Shown piece by piece: positions 50,813 through 62,945 of a stretch of DNA of 64,000 bases. How positions within the stretch are numbered: position 1 is the first letter of the stretch; every line of letters starts with the position of its first letter. Origin of the DNA: Poecilobothrus nobilitatus (taxonomy: Eukaryota; Arthropoda; Insecta; Diptera; Dolichopodidae); NCBI GenBank assembly GCA_947095535.1, contig OX352772.1:50735445-50799444 (forward strand), in the 5' to 3' direction. The position numbers and the translations under genes are program-made. Below the pieces are notes generated by a model. It was not told the DNA's origin. It did no database searches and saw only the letters and a program-made list of their open reading frames with translations.

Positions 50813-53247
50813 AAAAAGTCTTCTTCACGTAAAATTTATTATCTTTCATATGATAATCTTATACATTACCTTTAAATCATCTAAGAACGACAAAGTATGA
50901 GTTAGAACGATACGTAGAAAGAAATAAAAAATCAAACGTTTATAAATAAAATAGGAATGTCACATCGTTTTGTTTAGTTTTCTTCCGTGATGATTGAATT
51001 TTGTTACAGTTTTGTTTTCCTTTTCTAATATTTCATTATGAGAAGTGAATTGTTAAAACCATGAATTTTTTTTTTTATATATAATATTCCTTCCCCATTT
51101 TTTTTTTATTTTTTAAATATTAAATTTAAGAACGTAAAAATTCGTGAACAAAATATTCAAAAATTTTATCTGTTAAAAAAAAAAAAACAATACATTTTTA
51201 AATTTCCCCGGTAGTGACAATATAAAACAGCAGTACATACAAAAGGGAGAAAATTCTTAACTTAGTCTCTGAATTTATTTGTTTTTATTTTTTCACATTT
51301 TTTATACCATTGATTCCAGAAATGGTTCCATGTTGCCGAAACTATTCTTCTACATTCCAAGCATATGAAATTAAAATTTACTCTTAATCAAATTAAATTA
51401 TATGGAACTTTAATTTTTTGCAATTAAAAAAAATGTGTTGATCGGTTTTCTTTCTTTACATAAGTTTAGGATTTTTAAAACACCTTAATATGCTACTAAA
51501 AGCATTTTTCTCTATTATATCTGTAAATTTAAAAACTATATGACTTCAGCTAATTGTAGTTTCATCTGCTTTGTACTAAAAGCTAAGTCAATTCTCTTAT
51601 TTTAATAAAAGAATTTTATAACAGTAAAAGGATCCTATTAAAGTCCATCTGTTTTAGAAAATTAGAATAAACTCCTCTACTTAAAGATTACGATGATGAT
51701 TCTTTTAACTTACAATGTGGTAATAATCTTGTGGACTATTAAATTATTTTAATTTTTTCTTGAATATAAGCGGCAATAATATAACTGATAGTGACTTGGT
51801 GAACTAAAATAATCTCCCCCCCATAAATAGGCTTCCATAATTACCGAAGGGAACTAAGATTATCAGAAAAAGCTGAGTGCTCCATAAGGAAAAAAACGAA
51901 TTGAATTGGGTCATGATATATACATAACATAAGGTAAAATTTGAATATTTTTTTAGTGCCTAATCAATTTTTGAATGAAAAAACGTTTCATGATACATAG
52001 AAGTGAGTAGCCACCTAAACTTTATAACCGAACTAATAATGAAAGATTTCATTAATTCACTTAACATTCATTTGTTTTTATACCCACACGAGCCGTAAGA
52101 ACACGTATTTATTAAAATTAGTTCTCTGTTTATAAAACATTGAACTGAAGATAATAGATGAAGACTCAAGTACAAGGATCTAATCAGCATCAAAAACTTA
52201 ATAGATTTAATACGTCCTTCCTTTCTTTTTTCATCACTATAACTCAAAAATTAAATACTAGAGAGGAAAGAGTCAATAAAGGCCCCAAAAAAAAGAAAGA
52301 AAAAATGTTTTTGATTGTTTTTGAATTTTGAAAAATAGTTTATTATTAAGATCAGACGAATCCAGTTTACTTATTTTCAAAACTTATAAGAATACAAAGT
52401 TCGTAATTAACATGTGTAAGTTATGTAGCAGTTAGTATTTTCTAAGGTTGCAAATTATTAGGACCATATTTTCGGCTAGCAGGAAATTTCTCAACCCGGC
52501 TTATATATCTTAGAAACAAATTAGGCTATGAAATTGAAATTAAAAATCGTAGTCCAAGTACGGTAATAATAGAGGCAAATCTATTTACAAACTAGGAATT
52601 TCTTCGAATAAAAGCTTTATAAGAAAGAAAAATAATGAAAAGTGAAGATGAAGTGATAGTATATTGTTTTCTAAATACTACAAAGACAACATTACGGCTA
52701 CTTTGGAGTTGACAAGTGCCACCGCGTGTTTTTTTTCTATCTGATAATAATATGCAATTAAAACTCAGTTAGATTGAATTCCGGGATTAGAAAATACTTT
52801 AAAATTAAAAGAACGTTTTTTTTTATTAAATATTGTGGTAAATTCTTTAATACATATCTTTCATATTCTATATAAAATCATAAAAATGTTTTTTACCAAG
52901 AACAGGTAAAATAAAAATTTTAATTTACTTTCAAAATCACCTATATATAATAAACACTGAACACATATGTAAATATATACATACATAAATGTTTTTGTTT
53001 TCCTTTTTTGTTTTTTATAAATGAAGTCATGCAACCAGTCAACCATTCATCCGTATATCCGGTTCGAATAAATTCGAAAGGCAGAAATGAAATAAAAAAA
53101 AATTAAAAAGAAAACAAAGAAAAAGAAAGCATGCGAAACAAATTCTCATAATAACATTTTTTCAATAATAACATTCGTTTTGTGAAACAACACAATTATT
53201 TACAAATACATTTAAAAGAAAGAGAAAACTATATATTGTATGTATTT

Positions 53248-54322
53248 TATATACGATAATCTAATAAGTAGTACCAAAAGCAAAAACGGAAATTCATTTT
53301 AAAAGATTTTCTTCTTCTGTCCTTTACTTATTTCCAAAAAATATATTTGAAAAAATGTGACTATTAGTTTCATTCTGTCCGTTCGTCCGTCCATCCGTCT
53401 TTTCATCTGACCGTCTGTTTACTAAACTTGTACACCCTTAAAGATTGAGAAAAAAAATGTTAACCATGGGTAGGTCTCATAAAAAAATTAATGTTTTATT
53501 TTATTTATAAGTTAATAACTTATAATATGTTTATATTATAAGTTAATCAAAAGATGTCGATGAAAACGAAAATAAAAACCTAACTTTACTGAACCAACAA
53601 AGCATTTGAGGCTGCTACAGTCTATTTGACAAGTATCAATTTAATAAATAGGTTTTCATATGAAGTTTTATTAAAATAACAAATATTTCAAACAATAAGA
53701 TGTCATTGCTCCTATTCATATTAGCAATGAATCTTTAACCCTTTAAAAGTTAACTATAAGTAACATTGAATATATGCAGAAAATTAACCTATTTTCTTCA
53801 TCCTGTAACAAAATATACGATTTTTTTTTCCTTTAGGTAAGGATAGTGAAAATCATTGAAAGATATTGTACGCAACACAGTTATTTTATATGAGACTTTA
53901 ACTCACTAAATACACCAGCCCTGTCTTAAGGTATTAAAATCAGTCTGAAAGACAAACCATTAATTTTGCGTTAACTGTTATAGATTCACTAAATCAAATG
54001 TTCGTTTGAGCCTTCCATTGGCATTTTCGAAATGTAGAAGTTTTAAAGCTTCTTCTAAATGTAGAAGTTTTGAGTGCCCTTCTAAACGTGTCTAATGTTT
54101 TAGTACATATATTTTTATTCCTTACAGTAGGTCTTACAGTATATATTACAGTATAGGTTTTCTAAATCCCTATGTAAATCGTAATTTTGTACGGACCAAG
54201 CAGCACTAAACAGGGTTACGTAAAATTTTATTTTGGAAATATGCTCTAAATATTTGTTTGTTTGGCACAGTCCCATTGTTGTATACCGTACAACTATATA
54301 TGGTTCATTATTTGGTTATATA
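53248..54322 (+). repeat. Tandem duplication, unit 1 (internally deleted)
   Basis: 1.07 kb unit. 53248-53496 matches 54317-54565 and 53533-54322 matches 55797-56586, with about ten differences in the second part, so about 99% identity by eye. Between the matching parts unit 1 has only 36 bp where unit 2 has 1231 bp. The junctions between units share TATATA. Confidence 0.9.
53820..53960 (-). mobile_element. SINE2, minus orientation (in unit 1)
   Basis: The plus strand shows a T-run then GGTAAGGATAGTGAAAATC, ATTGAAAGATATTGTACG, ATGAGACTTTAACTCACTAA and ATACACCAGCCC, the complement of the SINE2 order (A tail, GATGATTCCCACCAACC, AGTGGGTTAAAGTCCC, GGTGTTTAG). Diverged and lacking the 5' part. Confidence 0.6.
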
Positions 54323-54406
54323 CGATAATCTAATAAGTAGTACCAAAAGCAAAAACGGAAATTCATTTTAAAAGATTTTCTTCTTCTGTCCTTTACTTAT
54401 TTCCAA

Positions 54407-55240
54407 AAAATATATTTGAAAAAATGTGACTATTAGTTTCATTCTGTCCGTTCGTCCGTCCATCCGTCTTTTCATCTGACCGTCTGTTTACTAAACTTGT
54501 ACACCCTTAAAGATTGAGAAAAAAAATGTTAACCATAGGTAGGTCTCATAAAAAAATTAATGTTTAGAACAACTTTTTCCTATAGCCTTATACATTACGG
54601 AACTACAACCCCTCACACTTTGAAAAAGCCCAATTTTTAAATACGTATATCTCATGTTTTGCTTAACATTTTTTCAATTTGAAAACGCCATTTGACAGGT
54701 TTTTTTTCTACCTTTGTAAATTAATATCAAAATCAATGTTTTTAAATTTAGTACATAAATTTACCGTTATATGAAAACCAAATTTTGCATAATTTTTCTA
54801 TCCTCATAACTACGATATGCTTTTAAATAGGAACTTAAAATTTTGAGACAAGAAAGAACTTTTAGAATTATTATAAGTTTCCATAAAAAAATTTTTTATA
54901 TCACCCCCTGTTTAAGAGCTATTAGGGCTCAAAAATTAAAAAATTTGCTATTTTTAGGCATCTATAACTTAAGATCCTGTACAAATTTTTCTTCGGCAAG
55001 CCATAAAAATTAAAGCTCCAGAAAAATATTTTTTTATGTGAATTAACAATTTTTCTTAGTTATGTAGGGTTCCGGACTTACGGCCCCCCAAAATTTTAAA
55101 AAAGTCCTATTTTCACATTTATTCTTATTACATGAAATTTTCAAATCACAATTGTCACAATTCTAAACAGTTTGTATATTGTCTTTTGGAAATGTTCGCT
55201 TTTAAAAACCGTTGGTTTATATTCTACCTTATTTTGTTTA
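54407..55240 (-). mobile_element. DINE-1-like element, group B copy 4 (best preserved)
   Basis: From ATTAGTTTCATTCTGTCCG through AACCATAGGTAGGTCTC, GAACTACAACCCCTCACAC, AATTTGAAAACGCCATTTGA, ACCGTTATATGAAAACCAAA, TAAGAGCTATTAGGGCTCAA to AAACAGTTTGTATATTGTC and TTCGCTTTTAAAAACCGTTG. Its left end is repeated in unit 1 of the tandem duplication, where the rest is deleted. Confidence 0.7.
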
Positions 55241-56083
55241 TTTTTATTTTTTAAAATTGTTTTTCTCTTTTTCTCACAAGCAAATACCATTGTATTTGAG
55301 AAAATTTTGGAAATGAATGAAAAGAGCACGTCAAAATAATAAAAATCGTGACAGGAATCTGAAAAAAAAAAAGTAAAAAATTCTTTAAAAAAAAAAATGA
55401 AGTGGAAATGAGAAACGAATAGAAAATTTAAGAAAACAAAAAAAAATATAGTGTTAAATCAAAAAAAAATATTTTTAAAAGAGTTATTTATCTTAAAGAA
55501 TTTAAATTTTTTACTTTTATTTTATTTTTTCTTTTTTTTTTAAATTTAAATTGTTTTTTTTTTTTTGTTTTCGTTTTTTGAAAAGAAGTTTTAACTAAAA
55601 AAAAAGACACTACTAGATTTCTTACTACTAATTTAGTTATTTCAATTTTCGAAAAAAGCTTTCTTTTTGTTATAGGTAATAATAAAATAATTTTATTATT
55701 GTCACAAAAAAAGAATTTATATTTTATAGAAGAAGTCCACAAAAAAAAAAAAAAGAAAAAAAGTTTATAGGTACAAATTTAAATTATTTGCAAAAAATAT
55801 TATAAGTTAATCAAAAGATGTCGATGAAAACGAAAATAAAAATCTAACTTTACTGAACCAACAAAGCATTTGAGGCTGCTACAGTCTATTTGACAAGTAT
55901 CAATTTAATAAATAGGTTTTCATATGAAGTTTTATTAAAATAACAAATATTTCAAACAATAAGATGTCATTGCTCCAATTCATATTAGCAATGAATCCCT
56001 AACCCTTTAAAAGTTAACTATAAGTAACATTGAATATATGCAGAAAATTAACCTATTTTCTTCATCCTGTAACAAAATATACG

Positions 56084-56224
56084 ATTTTTTTTTCCTTTAG
56101 GTAAGGATAGTGAAAATCATTGAAAGATATTGTACGGAACACAGTTATTTTATATGAGACTTTAACTCACTAAATACACCAGCCCTGTCTTAAGGTATTA
56201 AAATCAGTCTGAAAGACAAACCAT
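56084..56224 (-). mobile_element. SINE2, minus orientation (in unit 2)
   Basis: Duplicate of the 53.82 kb SINE2 relic, carried along by the tandem duplication, with a few differences (for example GTACGG against GTACGC). It is not an independent insertion. Confidence 0.6.
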
Positions 56225-56784
56225 TAATTTTGCGTTAACTGTTATAGATTCACTAAATCAAATGTTCGTTTGAGCCTTCTATTGGCATTTTCGAAATGTA
56301 GAAGTTTTAAAGCTTCTTCTAAATGTAGAAGTTTTGAGTGCCCTTCTAAACGTGTCTAATGTTTTAGTACATATATTTTTATTCGTTACAGTAGGTCTTT
56401 CAGTATATATTACAGTATAGGTTTTCTAAATCCCTATGTAAATCGTAATTTTGTACGGACCAAGCAGCACTAACAGTGTTACGTAAAATTTTATTTTGAA
56501 AATATGCTCTAAATATTTGTTTGTTTGGCACAGTCCCATTGTTGTATACCGTACAACTATATATGGTTCATTATTTGGTTATATAACAAAATTTTAGTAA
56601 ATTGCCAATAGAATATGGCAATCTAGAATTTTGACTTAGGAGCCGAAACATTGACGTGCTCTTTTCATCTTAAATTTACATCTAATGTCATTTCTAGAGG
56701 TATTTTGTCTTGTTTTCTTGGGGAAATCTATCCCATTTAATTTTACTGCTGGTGGGGGATTTTGTACTACTTATATCTGTAATT

Positions 56785-57095
56785 CTTCTAAACTTGATCA
56801 ATAGTAGAATCTTTTCCTCTAAATCGAAACTGATAGTTTGGAATTATATGTATTTCTACTTTTTTTTAAAGTTTCATTTTTTCAATAATTTCTCAAAAAG
56901 CTGTGACATTATCGGTAAGAGAGAAATTGGTCTATAAAATTTTGATTCGTTTGGAGGCTTTCCAGGCTTAAGTATCATAATTATTTCTGCAATCTTCCAA
57001 ACATTAGGTGCATAATTTAGTCTTAATATAGTATTCATCATTCATTATGTATATTAGCATTGTTAGATCTTTTTTCGAAAGTTGTTTTAATACAC
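56785..57095 (-). pseudogene. Jockey-like LINE reverse transcriptase fragment
   Basis: On the minus strand an open stretch reads PNVWKIAEIIMILKPGKPP, then NESKFYRPISLLPIMSQLFE and KLLKK before a stop. This is RT block 1-2 of jockey-clade non-LTR retrotransposons (W..A.II.I.KPGK.p....YRPISLLp...KlfEkll). After the stop and a frameshift, remnants such as NYQFRF and IDQ fit the next block (F.....H.stTIDQ). Upstream on that strand KLSKKDLTMLIYIMN matches the linker before block 1. The YADD active site is absent. The 75-aa plus ORF at 56710-56937 is its antisense shadow. Confidence 0.82.
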
Positions 57096-58971
57096 GAATA
57101 TACTATTCGATTGATATTTCAACAAAAACTTTTTTCAAACCAAATTCAACTTTTTAAAAACCAAACAAAACCTCTTCAATTTCAATAATAACTTTTGCAA
57201 TTTCATACGAAGGTATGTAGTTTTATACTAAACTAAAGGATCTAAAACAAAAAGAAAAAAAAAATATTTTTGTTTATTGAAGATTTATTTTTAAAAAAAT
57301 CTTAATATCTTTCGACATTCTAACTACAATCTCTATAACGATGCTAGTTTTTACCGTATAGATATAAGACAGGAATTTCTCAAAAGTATTTCTTTAGAGC
57401 TCCAAAAAAAAATCTGTAATTAGATTTTAAAAAAGTTTTCGTTGTTTGATTTTGAAAAAGTTTTGTTTTATTTTAAAAAGGTCTTGCTTAATTTTCAATA
57501 GATTTAAAAAAGAAAATTTCTAAGGGTAAATGGCGTTTTTTAATCCATATTTCTTTAAATTTTGTTGCACTTCTTTAGGCAAAATTTATTATTAATTCTA
57601 TTAATTATTAAATGCTATATAAATTTCACCTTATTAAAATATTAAGTATAAAATTTTACAATTTCAATTCTTGATCTAAACTCTCTAACATAATACTACT
57701 GCTAATACTAATGGAAAATTGCTATTATTGCGCAATAGTAACTCATAACTGACTTTAACAGGTTTCATAGGTTATAAAGAAATTCTATGAGCATAAAACA
57801 ATATTAAAAAAAAAAATCAAGTGTCTCCACCACAGGACCGACCGCCACTACACGAAAAGTACAATGCCAAAATTTATAGATTTTTTACATAATAATTTAT
57901 ATCAAAGCAAAATAACTTCTAATAATTTAAAAACATTTTGTTTTATTCAATAACAATAATAAGCAATGGAATCGTAAAAATATGTATGTATATGTGCATT
58001 CATTCATACATCGATTTACATTATTATGTAATGTACATGATTTTTTTTTCATTCAAAAATATTAGAAGTAAAAAATAATAAAAACTGTAAACAAATATTA
58101 AACAAACATAAGATTAATATTGAATCCGCTAGCAAAAATTTTACCGTTTTAATTTTATGTCATGAACAAAAGAATATTATGCATAGATATAAGTACATAT
58201 GTATACATATAAATTTTTAAAAAAATAAAGAAAAAAACAAAAAATTGTTCATATAAATTCATATGGAGTGTTATGTATGAAATTTGGACTTAGAGAAAAT
58301 ATTAAATAAAAGTTAAAGTTAGTCGGATCAAAACATGTTCTATGACAAAGTTATTGCTCTTTACTTGTGTAACAACTTTTTCTTAATAATTTTTCTCATA
58401 AAATTTTTCTGTTACGAAATATTCGTAAAAAGCTTAAAAAGTACACTAGTTATAAATACACAAAATAGGCAGCAATTGTTTATGATTTGTACAAAAAAAA
58501 AGTAAAATTTTTATTACAAATTATTTAAATCGGTCATTTAAAAATTATAAATTTCGAATAAATTTTAAAGTTAAAACCTGTAAAAAAAATAAATAAAATG
58601 AATTCAGGATATCTTAAAATGATAGGTATTTTTCTTATTTTATTTATTTTTACTTTTTATTCCAGGTTTCGGTGATTTTAAAGCATATTTCTCACCTTTA
58701 TACAATTTATTTTGTTTATTTTATTTTTTTTTTTCTTGTTTTGTTTTTTTTTTTAAATTTTTAAAAAATTTCCGTAGGTACTTCAGAATCATTTATCATC
58801 AAAAATTAAAAGAGAAAAATAAATAAAAACAAAAATTAAAAAAAAAAATAAATAAATATGAAAGATGAAAAACATTTTAAAATTGAAAATTTTCCATAAT
58901 TTTTTTTTTATTTTTTTTTTCATTTTATGCAAAGAGGTACATTAGAATTTTTACAGTTGAGGATTATTTTG

Positions 58972-59710
58972 TTATATGTTTTTGGCTTTTCCAATAATAA
59001 GTGAAATCCGGAGGCGTTTATGTGTACCGGAGGCGTTTGAACCTAGAAACAAGGTGACTTTTCGTTTTCGAATTTTGCCACCACGAGCACTTTTCTCACA
59101 AAATGACACATAGGTTTTGTTTTGGTAGCATCTTCCAAAACAATGCTGTTGCGTCTGCATTATAAACTTGTTGTGTTGTAAGACCTAGTTCGGATATTTT
59201 ATCTTTAAGCCTTTGTTTGAACGAACTAATAAGGCCAGGATTAGCTGCTAATTTTTCTCCGAATATGCTAAATAAACGAGTACCGTCTTTTCCAATTTTG
59301 CAGCCAACCTGCGCTTGCATTGAAATGATTTCCATTTTTTTCCTCGTGTAAAATAAAGTGCCTTTTCGGTTTTTCTTTCCCTTTAAGAAACCATTAATTT
59401 TTGAAAGTTAATAGCCTTCTCCGTCTGAGGATTCTTGATGGCTTTTTCCAAAGTCGCAATTTTTCCAGTTCCGGTATATGTGCCTGCAATACGCGAAATA
59501 ATATCTCTAGCCTTTAGCTTTATGTTACATATTGTACCCTTTGTCACTCCAAATTCTTTAGAGCAGGCTGTTATGCTCTTTCCACTTTTGAGTTTTTCAA
59601 GAATGATACCTTTTTTTCCAAAATCAAAACTTTCAATTTTTGCTTTTTAATTAAACCCATTTTTCACTTAAAGTTGTTGTGCACTGTTCAAGTTATCGCG
59701 AGTCCACTGT
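58972..59710 (-). pseudogene. Pogo/Tigger (jerky-type) transposon relic with terminal repeat
   Basis: Reading on the minus strand from 59709, the element starts at a TA with CAGTGGACTCGCGATAAC, a pogo/Tigger-style terminal inverted repeat. The transposase begins MGLIKKQKLKVLIL and, after a frameshift, gives FGKKGIILEKLKSGKSIT with EFGVTKGTICNIK, the helix-turn-helix DNA-binding domain. After stops it resumes with AQVGCKIGKDGTRLF, LTTQQVYNADATALFWKMLP (first catalytic Asp in the NAD motif of the DDE domain), EKSARGGKIRKRKVTLFL and ASGTHKRLRISLIIGKAKN. It stops near 58972 before the remaining catalytic residues. No opposite terminal repeat was found. It is a dead cut-and-paste (Tc1/mariner superfamily) element antisense to the receptor gene. 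Confidence 0.85.
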
Positions 59711-61324
59711 ATATCTATAAAAAATTAAATTCATAGTACTTGAAGTAAATGCTAAAAATCACTGTTGTCTTTTTGTAAAAAAAAAAATTTATATATAATA
59801 AAAAACGGATTTATTAGAGATCTGTAATAAAATTCGAAGTTCTTGCAAATTTGTTTACGTCATTATTAATTTGAAAATATTTATTATAATGATTAGAAAA
59901 TTGTGTAACCTGTACGTAAGGTTATGGTATTTAACGATTAGTCCTTTCTAATAATACATTTTATACAAAAGTGTTTTTAAAATTTTCGAAAATGCAGTTT
60001 AATATTTGAAGTTATTTAAAAGTACTTAGAATCAGAAAGGAAGGAATTTCTATCATATATTTTTAACGAAAATCAAATTTTAGTTTGTGTTTACATTCAA
60101 TTTTAGTCCAATTATGCCAAAAACATTACCTTTCGTTACGTGAATAAAATTAACTTAAAGGTTAAGAAGCAGTTTAGCTGTTTTAATTTCAGTTAAAAAA
60201 AAAAAGTTCATAGGGATCATATTTAATTTAATAATATGTACTAGAATCAAACAAATACCAAACTATGATCTGTAATGATGAGTTCAGAGTGAAATAAATA
60301 GCAAGTTGCACGACGTGACTATTTTTATGCAGAATTTTTAAGCTCAAAAAAATGATTTATTTTTTGTCATTTTAGCATGCGACAACATTTGCTTCTGAGA
60401 AGTGAGCAAATTTTTAGTTTAAAATTTCTGTTCTTGAACTTTGTTATTGTCTTTGTACATTTGTAGGATTTTTGTATTATATATAAGAAAGGGGGAAAAA
60501 AACAAAGAAAAATCATGTTCCATAAAACAAATTGATACTATTAAGAATAATTTTGGATAAGCGCTCAGCATGCGCTTTTTTATAATGCCACTGATTTTCT
60601 TAGTTTTTTTGCTTTCTGTATTTTTTTTTTTTTTTTTTTTGCCCCTTCCATTGTATTCACAACATCTTTTTAAGCGAAATTTGATGTTGACTTTTATAAA
60701 AAATTTTAACATTATAAATAGAAAATTTATTGCTTGTTGTTGTCTTGTTGTAAATTCTTTTTTTTTTTACCATAAACTACTTTTGACATTTTATTTTTTT
60801 TAAAGCACCTTTAAAAAAATATTTAGAAAATGGGTATTTTTTTTTTATTTTATTTTATTTTAATTGTCACTTAAAAAACGAAGAAAAACGTCTCATCATT
60901 TATTTTCTTTAAATTATCATTTCAGACATTGTGTGGTTGTATATTTATAGGAAATATGCGAAGGGAGAAAAATGATGTAACATCTTTAAAACATTTTATA
61001 ATTTATTGCGCGACTTTGACTACTTAAGGAGCAAATAAGAGAGGAAGCATTATTTGATTTTGTCTATACAATCCAAATTGAGTTCAAAAAATATCTTTTT
61101 AATATTATAATTGCTAATTTAAGGCTTTTCAGTAATAAATTTAAGGATAATAATTTTAAAATAAATAATGAGTTGAAAAATTGTTTAGTGTTTTGAGGTG
61201 GAGTTAATTAAAGTCCATAGGCTACTGGACCCCTTTTTCCAAAAATTTTAAAACGAAATTTTACATTTTTCGTACTTATATCATTGGGCCATAAATACGA
61301 CTAAAAAATTATATTAATTATTAT

Positions 61325-62945
61325 ATTTATACCCGTACGATAGGATCGGGTATAATAAAATTACTCCTCCGTTTGTAACACCTCGAAATAAGCGAGCTAG
61401 ATATACCTTCAAAGGTATGGATCGGATCAGAAAAAAATTCTAAGACTTTTGAGCCATGTCCGTCCGTCCGTCCGTCCGTCCGTCCGTCAGCACGCTAACT
61501 CAAAAACTAAGAAAGCTAGAATCTTGAAATTTACACAAAATTTTTTGGGAGTAATTTGTAGGTTCCCTATTTTTTTTGGTTGAGTTTGGACCAAGCCTTA
61601 GGGTAGCTCTCAAACATCTAACTTTTAGATCCCCACATTTTTTTTGCAATAGAGCTATGAAATTTTAGGCGCTGATAGATCTCACAAAAATATTAATTTT
61701 ATTTTTAATAACTTTTTTTTGTAGCCCCACCCGTTACGGAGCTACAGCTCCCCAAAGGTTCAAAAAAGCTCTATATTTAAATTGTTATAGCACAAGTTGT
61801 GTAAGGTATATCTTCATTTTGAAAACGCCAAACGATTACTACTTTTATTAGCTTTAAAACTATATATACAATATCTATATATTTGTGGCATACGGTGTCT
61901 TAATTTACCGTTATGCGAAACTAAAATTTTGCAAAATCCTTTAACCCTTCTATCTTCTAAACGGTTTAAGTTGGAAACTTAAAAACTTAAACCGTAAAAA
62001 AAATTTTGACAGAAGTTAGATCTTTGAAAATAAGTATGAGTCATTTCAGAAATTTTTTTTGTATAACCCCCCGTTTAGGAGCTGTAAGGGGTCAAAAACT
62101 GAAAATTTTCTATTTTTAAACACCTGTAACTTGAACACCTGTTAGAATTTTTTTAAAGTAATACATAAAAATTAAAGCTTCAACATTATATTCTTATTTC
62201 TGTTAACAACTTTTTTTAATAATATAGGGTTACTTTATAATTGACGAAAGTGTTACTTGATTTTTTCAAATTTTCTAACAAAATTCTTCAACAAATTTTT
62301 TGCATTTTGTTTTACTCGATAATTTGAAATTGTTGAGGATATAATGCGTAGTACATAAAAATGTAAATAAATATACAACATAACGGTTGCTTGAAGAATT
62401 TTTATTTATATGATATTAATATATATACATACTTATATAATATCATGTTTATTTACATATCGCATACGTCACTAGTGAATGAGTGATAAGAGTATAGATG
62501 TATATTATATAGCGCCGTATTTACATACATATATGTATTTTATTGTACTTATAAGAAATTATTCTGTCAATGGAATATTTAAATATAATATAATATAATA
62601 TTTAAAATTATATATACTATTTTATACTAAGTAAATTTAATATACATTTACCTCTTAGTATTAAATGGTACTATAGAATATTTGAAAAAGTTTTGGATTG
62701 ATAATCGTTATGTGAAAGGTTAGAATCTGCTTTCGAAGAATGTACATATCACCATATAGTTTGAATATATGTACAACCCATAGTTCTAGAAATTATAAAA
62801 TTCACCCAAATTATTTTAAAATACTAAAATATTAAAAAAATAATATTGTGAGCAGAGTGACAGGCTGTTAACATACTAACGGTTCGTACGGGTATCTAAG
62901 AGTTGACAAAGGCAACTGTATTCTTCCTCGTTTTTTATTAAATTT
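61325..62945 (-). mobile_element. DINE-1-like element A, inverse full-length copy
   Basis: Reverse-complement homologue of 49205-50812 without the nested SINE. On the plus strand it starts with the hairpin TATACCCGTACGATAGGATC / GGGTATA, then AGCGAGCTAGATATACC, CCATGTCCGTCCGTCCGTCC, AGCCCCACCCGTTACGGAGC, CTTCATTTTGAAAACGCC, TTACCGTTATGCGAAAC, AACGGTTGCTTGAAGAA and ends near GTATTCTTCCTCGTTTT. The 61-aa ORF at 61797-61982 is repeat sequence. Confidence 0.8.

Larger units (their letters stand above)
54317..56585 (+). repeat. Tandem duplication, unit 2 (2.27 kb, intact)
   Basis: Direct repeat of unit 1 with the full internal segment 54566-55796. It carries a group B DINE-1-like copy at the left and a SINE2 relic at the right. 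Because the internal segment continues the group B element seen elsewhere, unit 2 is the ancestral arrangement and unit 1 the deleted one. Confidence 0.9.

Noticed and set aside
56710..56937. 75-aa plus-strand ORF starting MFSWGN
   Set aside because: Antisense of the jockey-like reverse transcriptase fragment.
59435..59650. 71-aa plus-strand ORF
   Set aside because: Antisense of the helix-turn-helix part of the pogo-like transposase relic.
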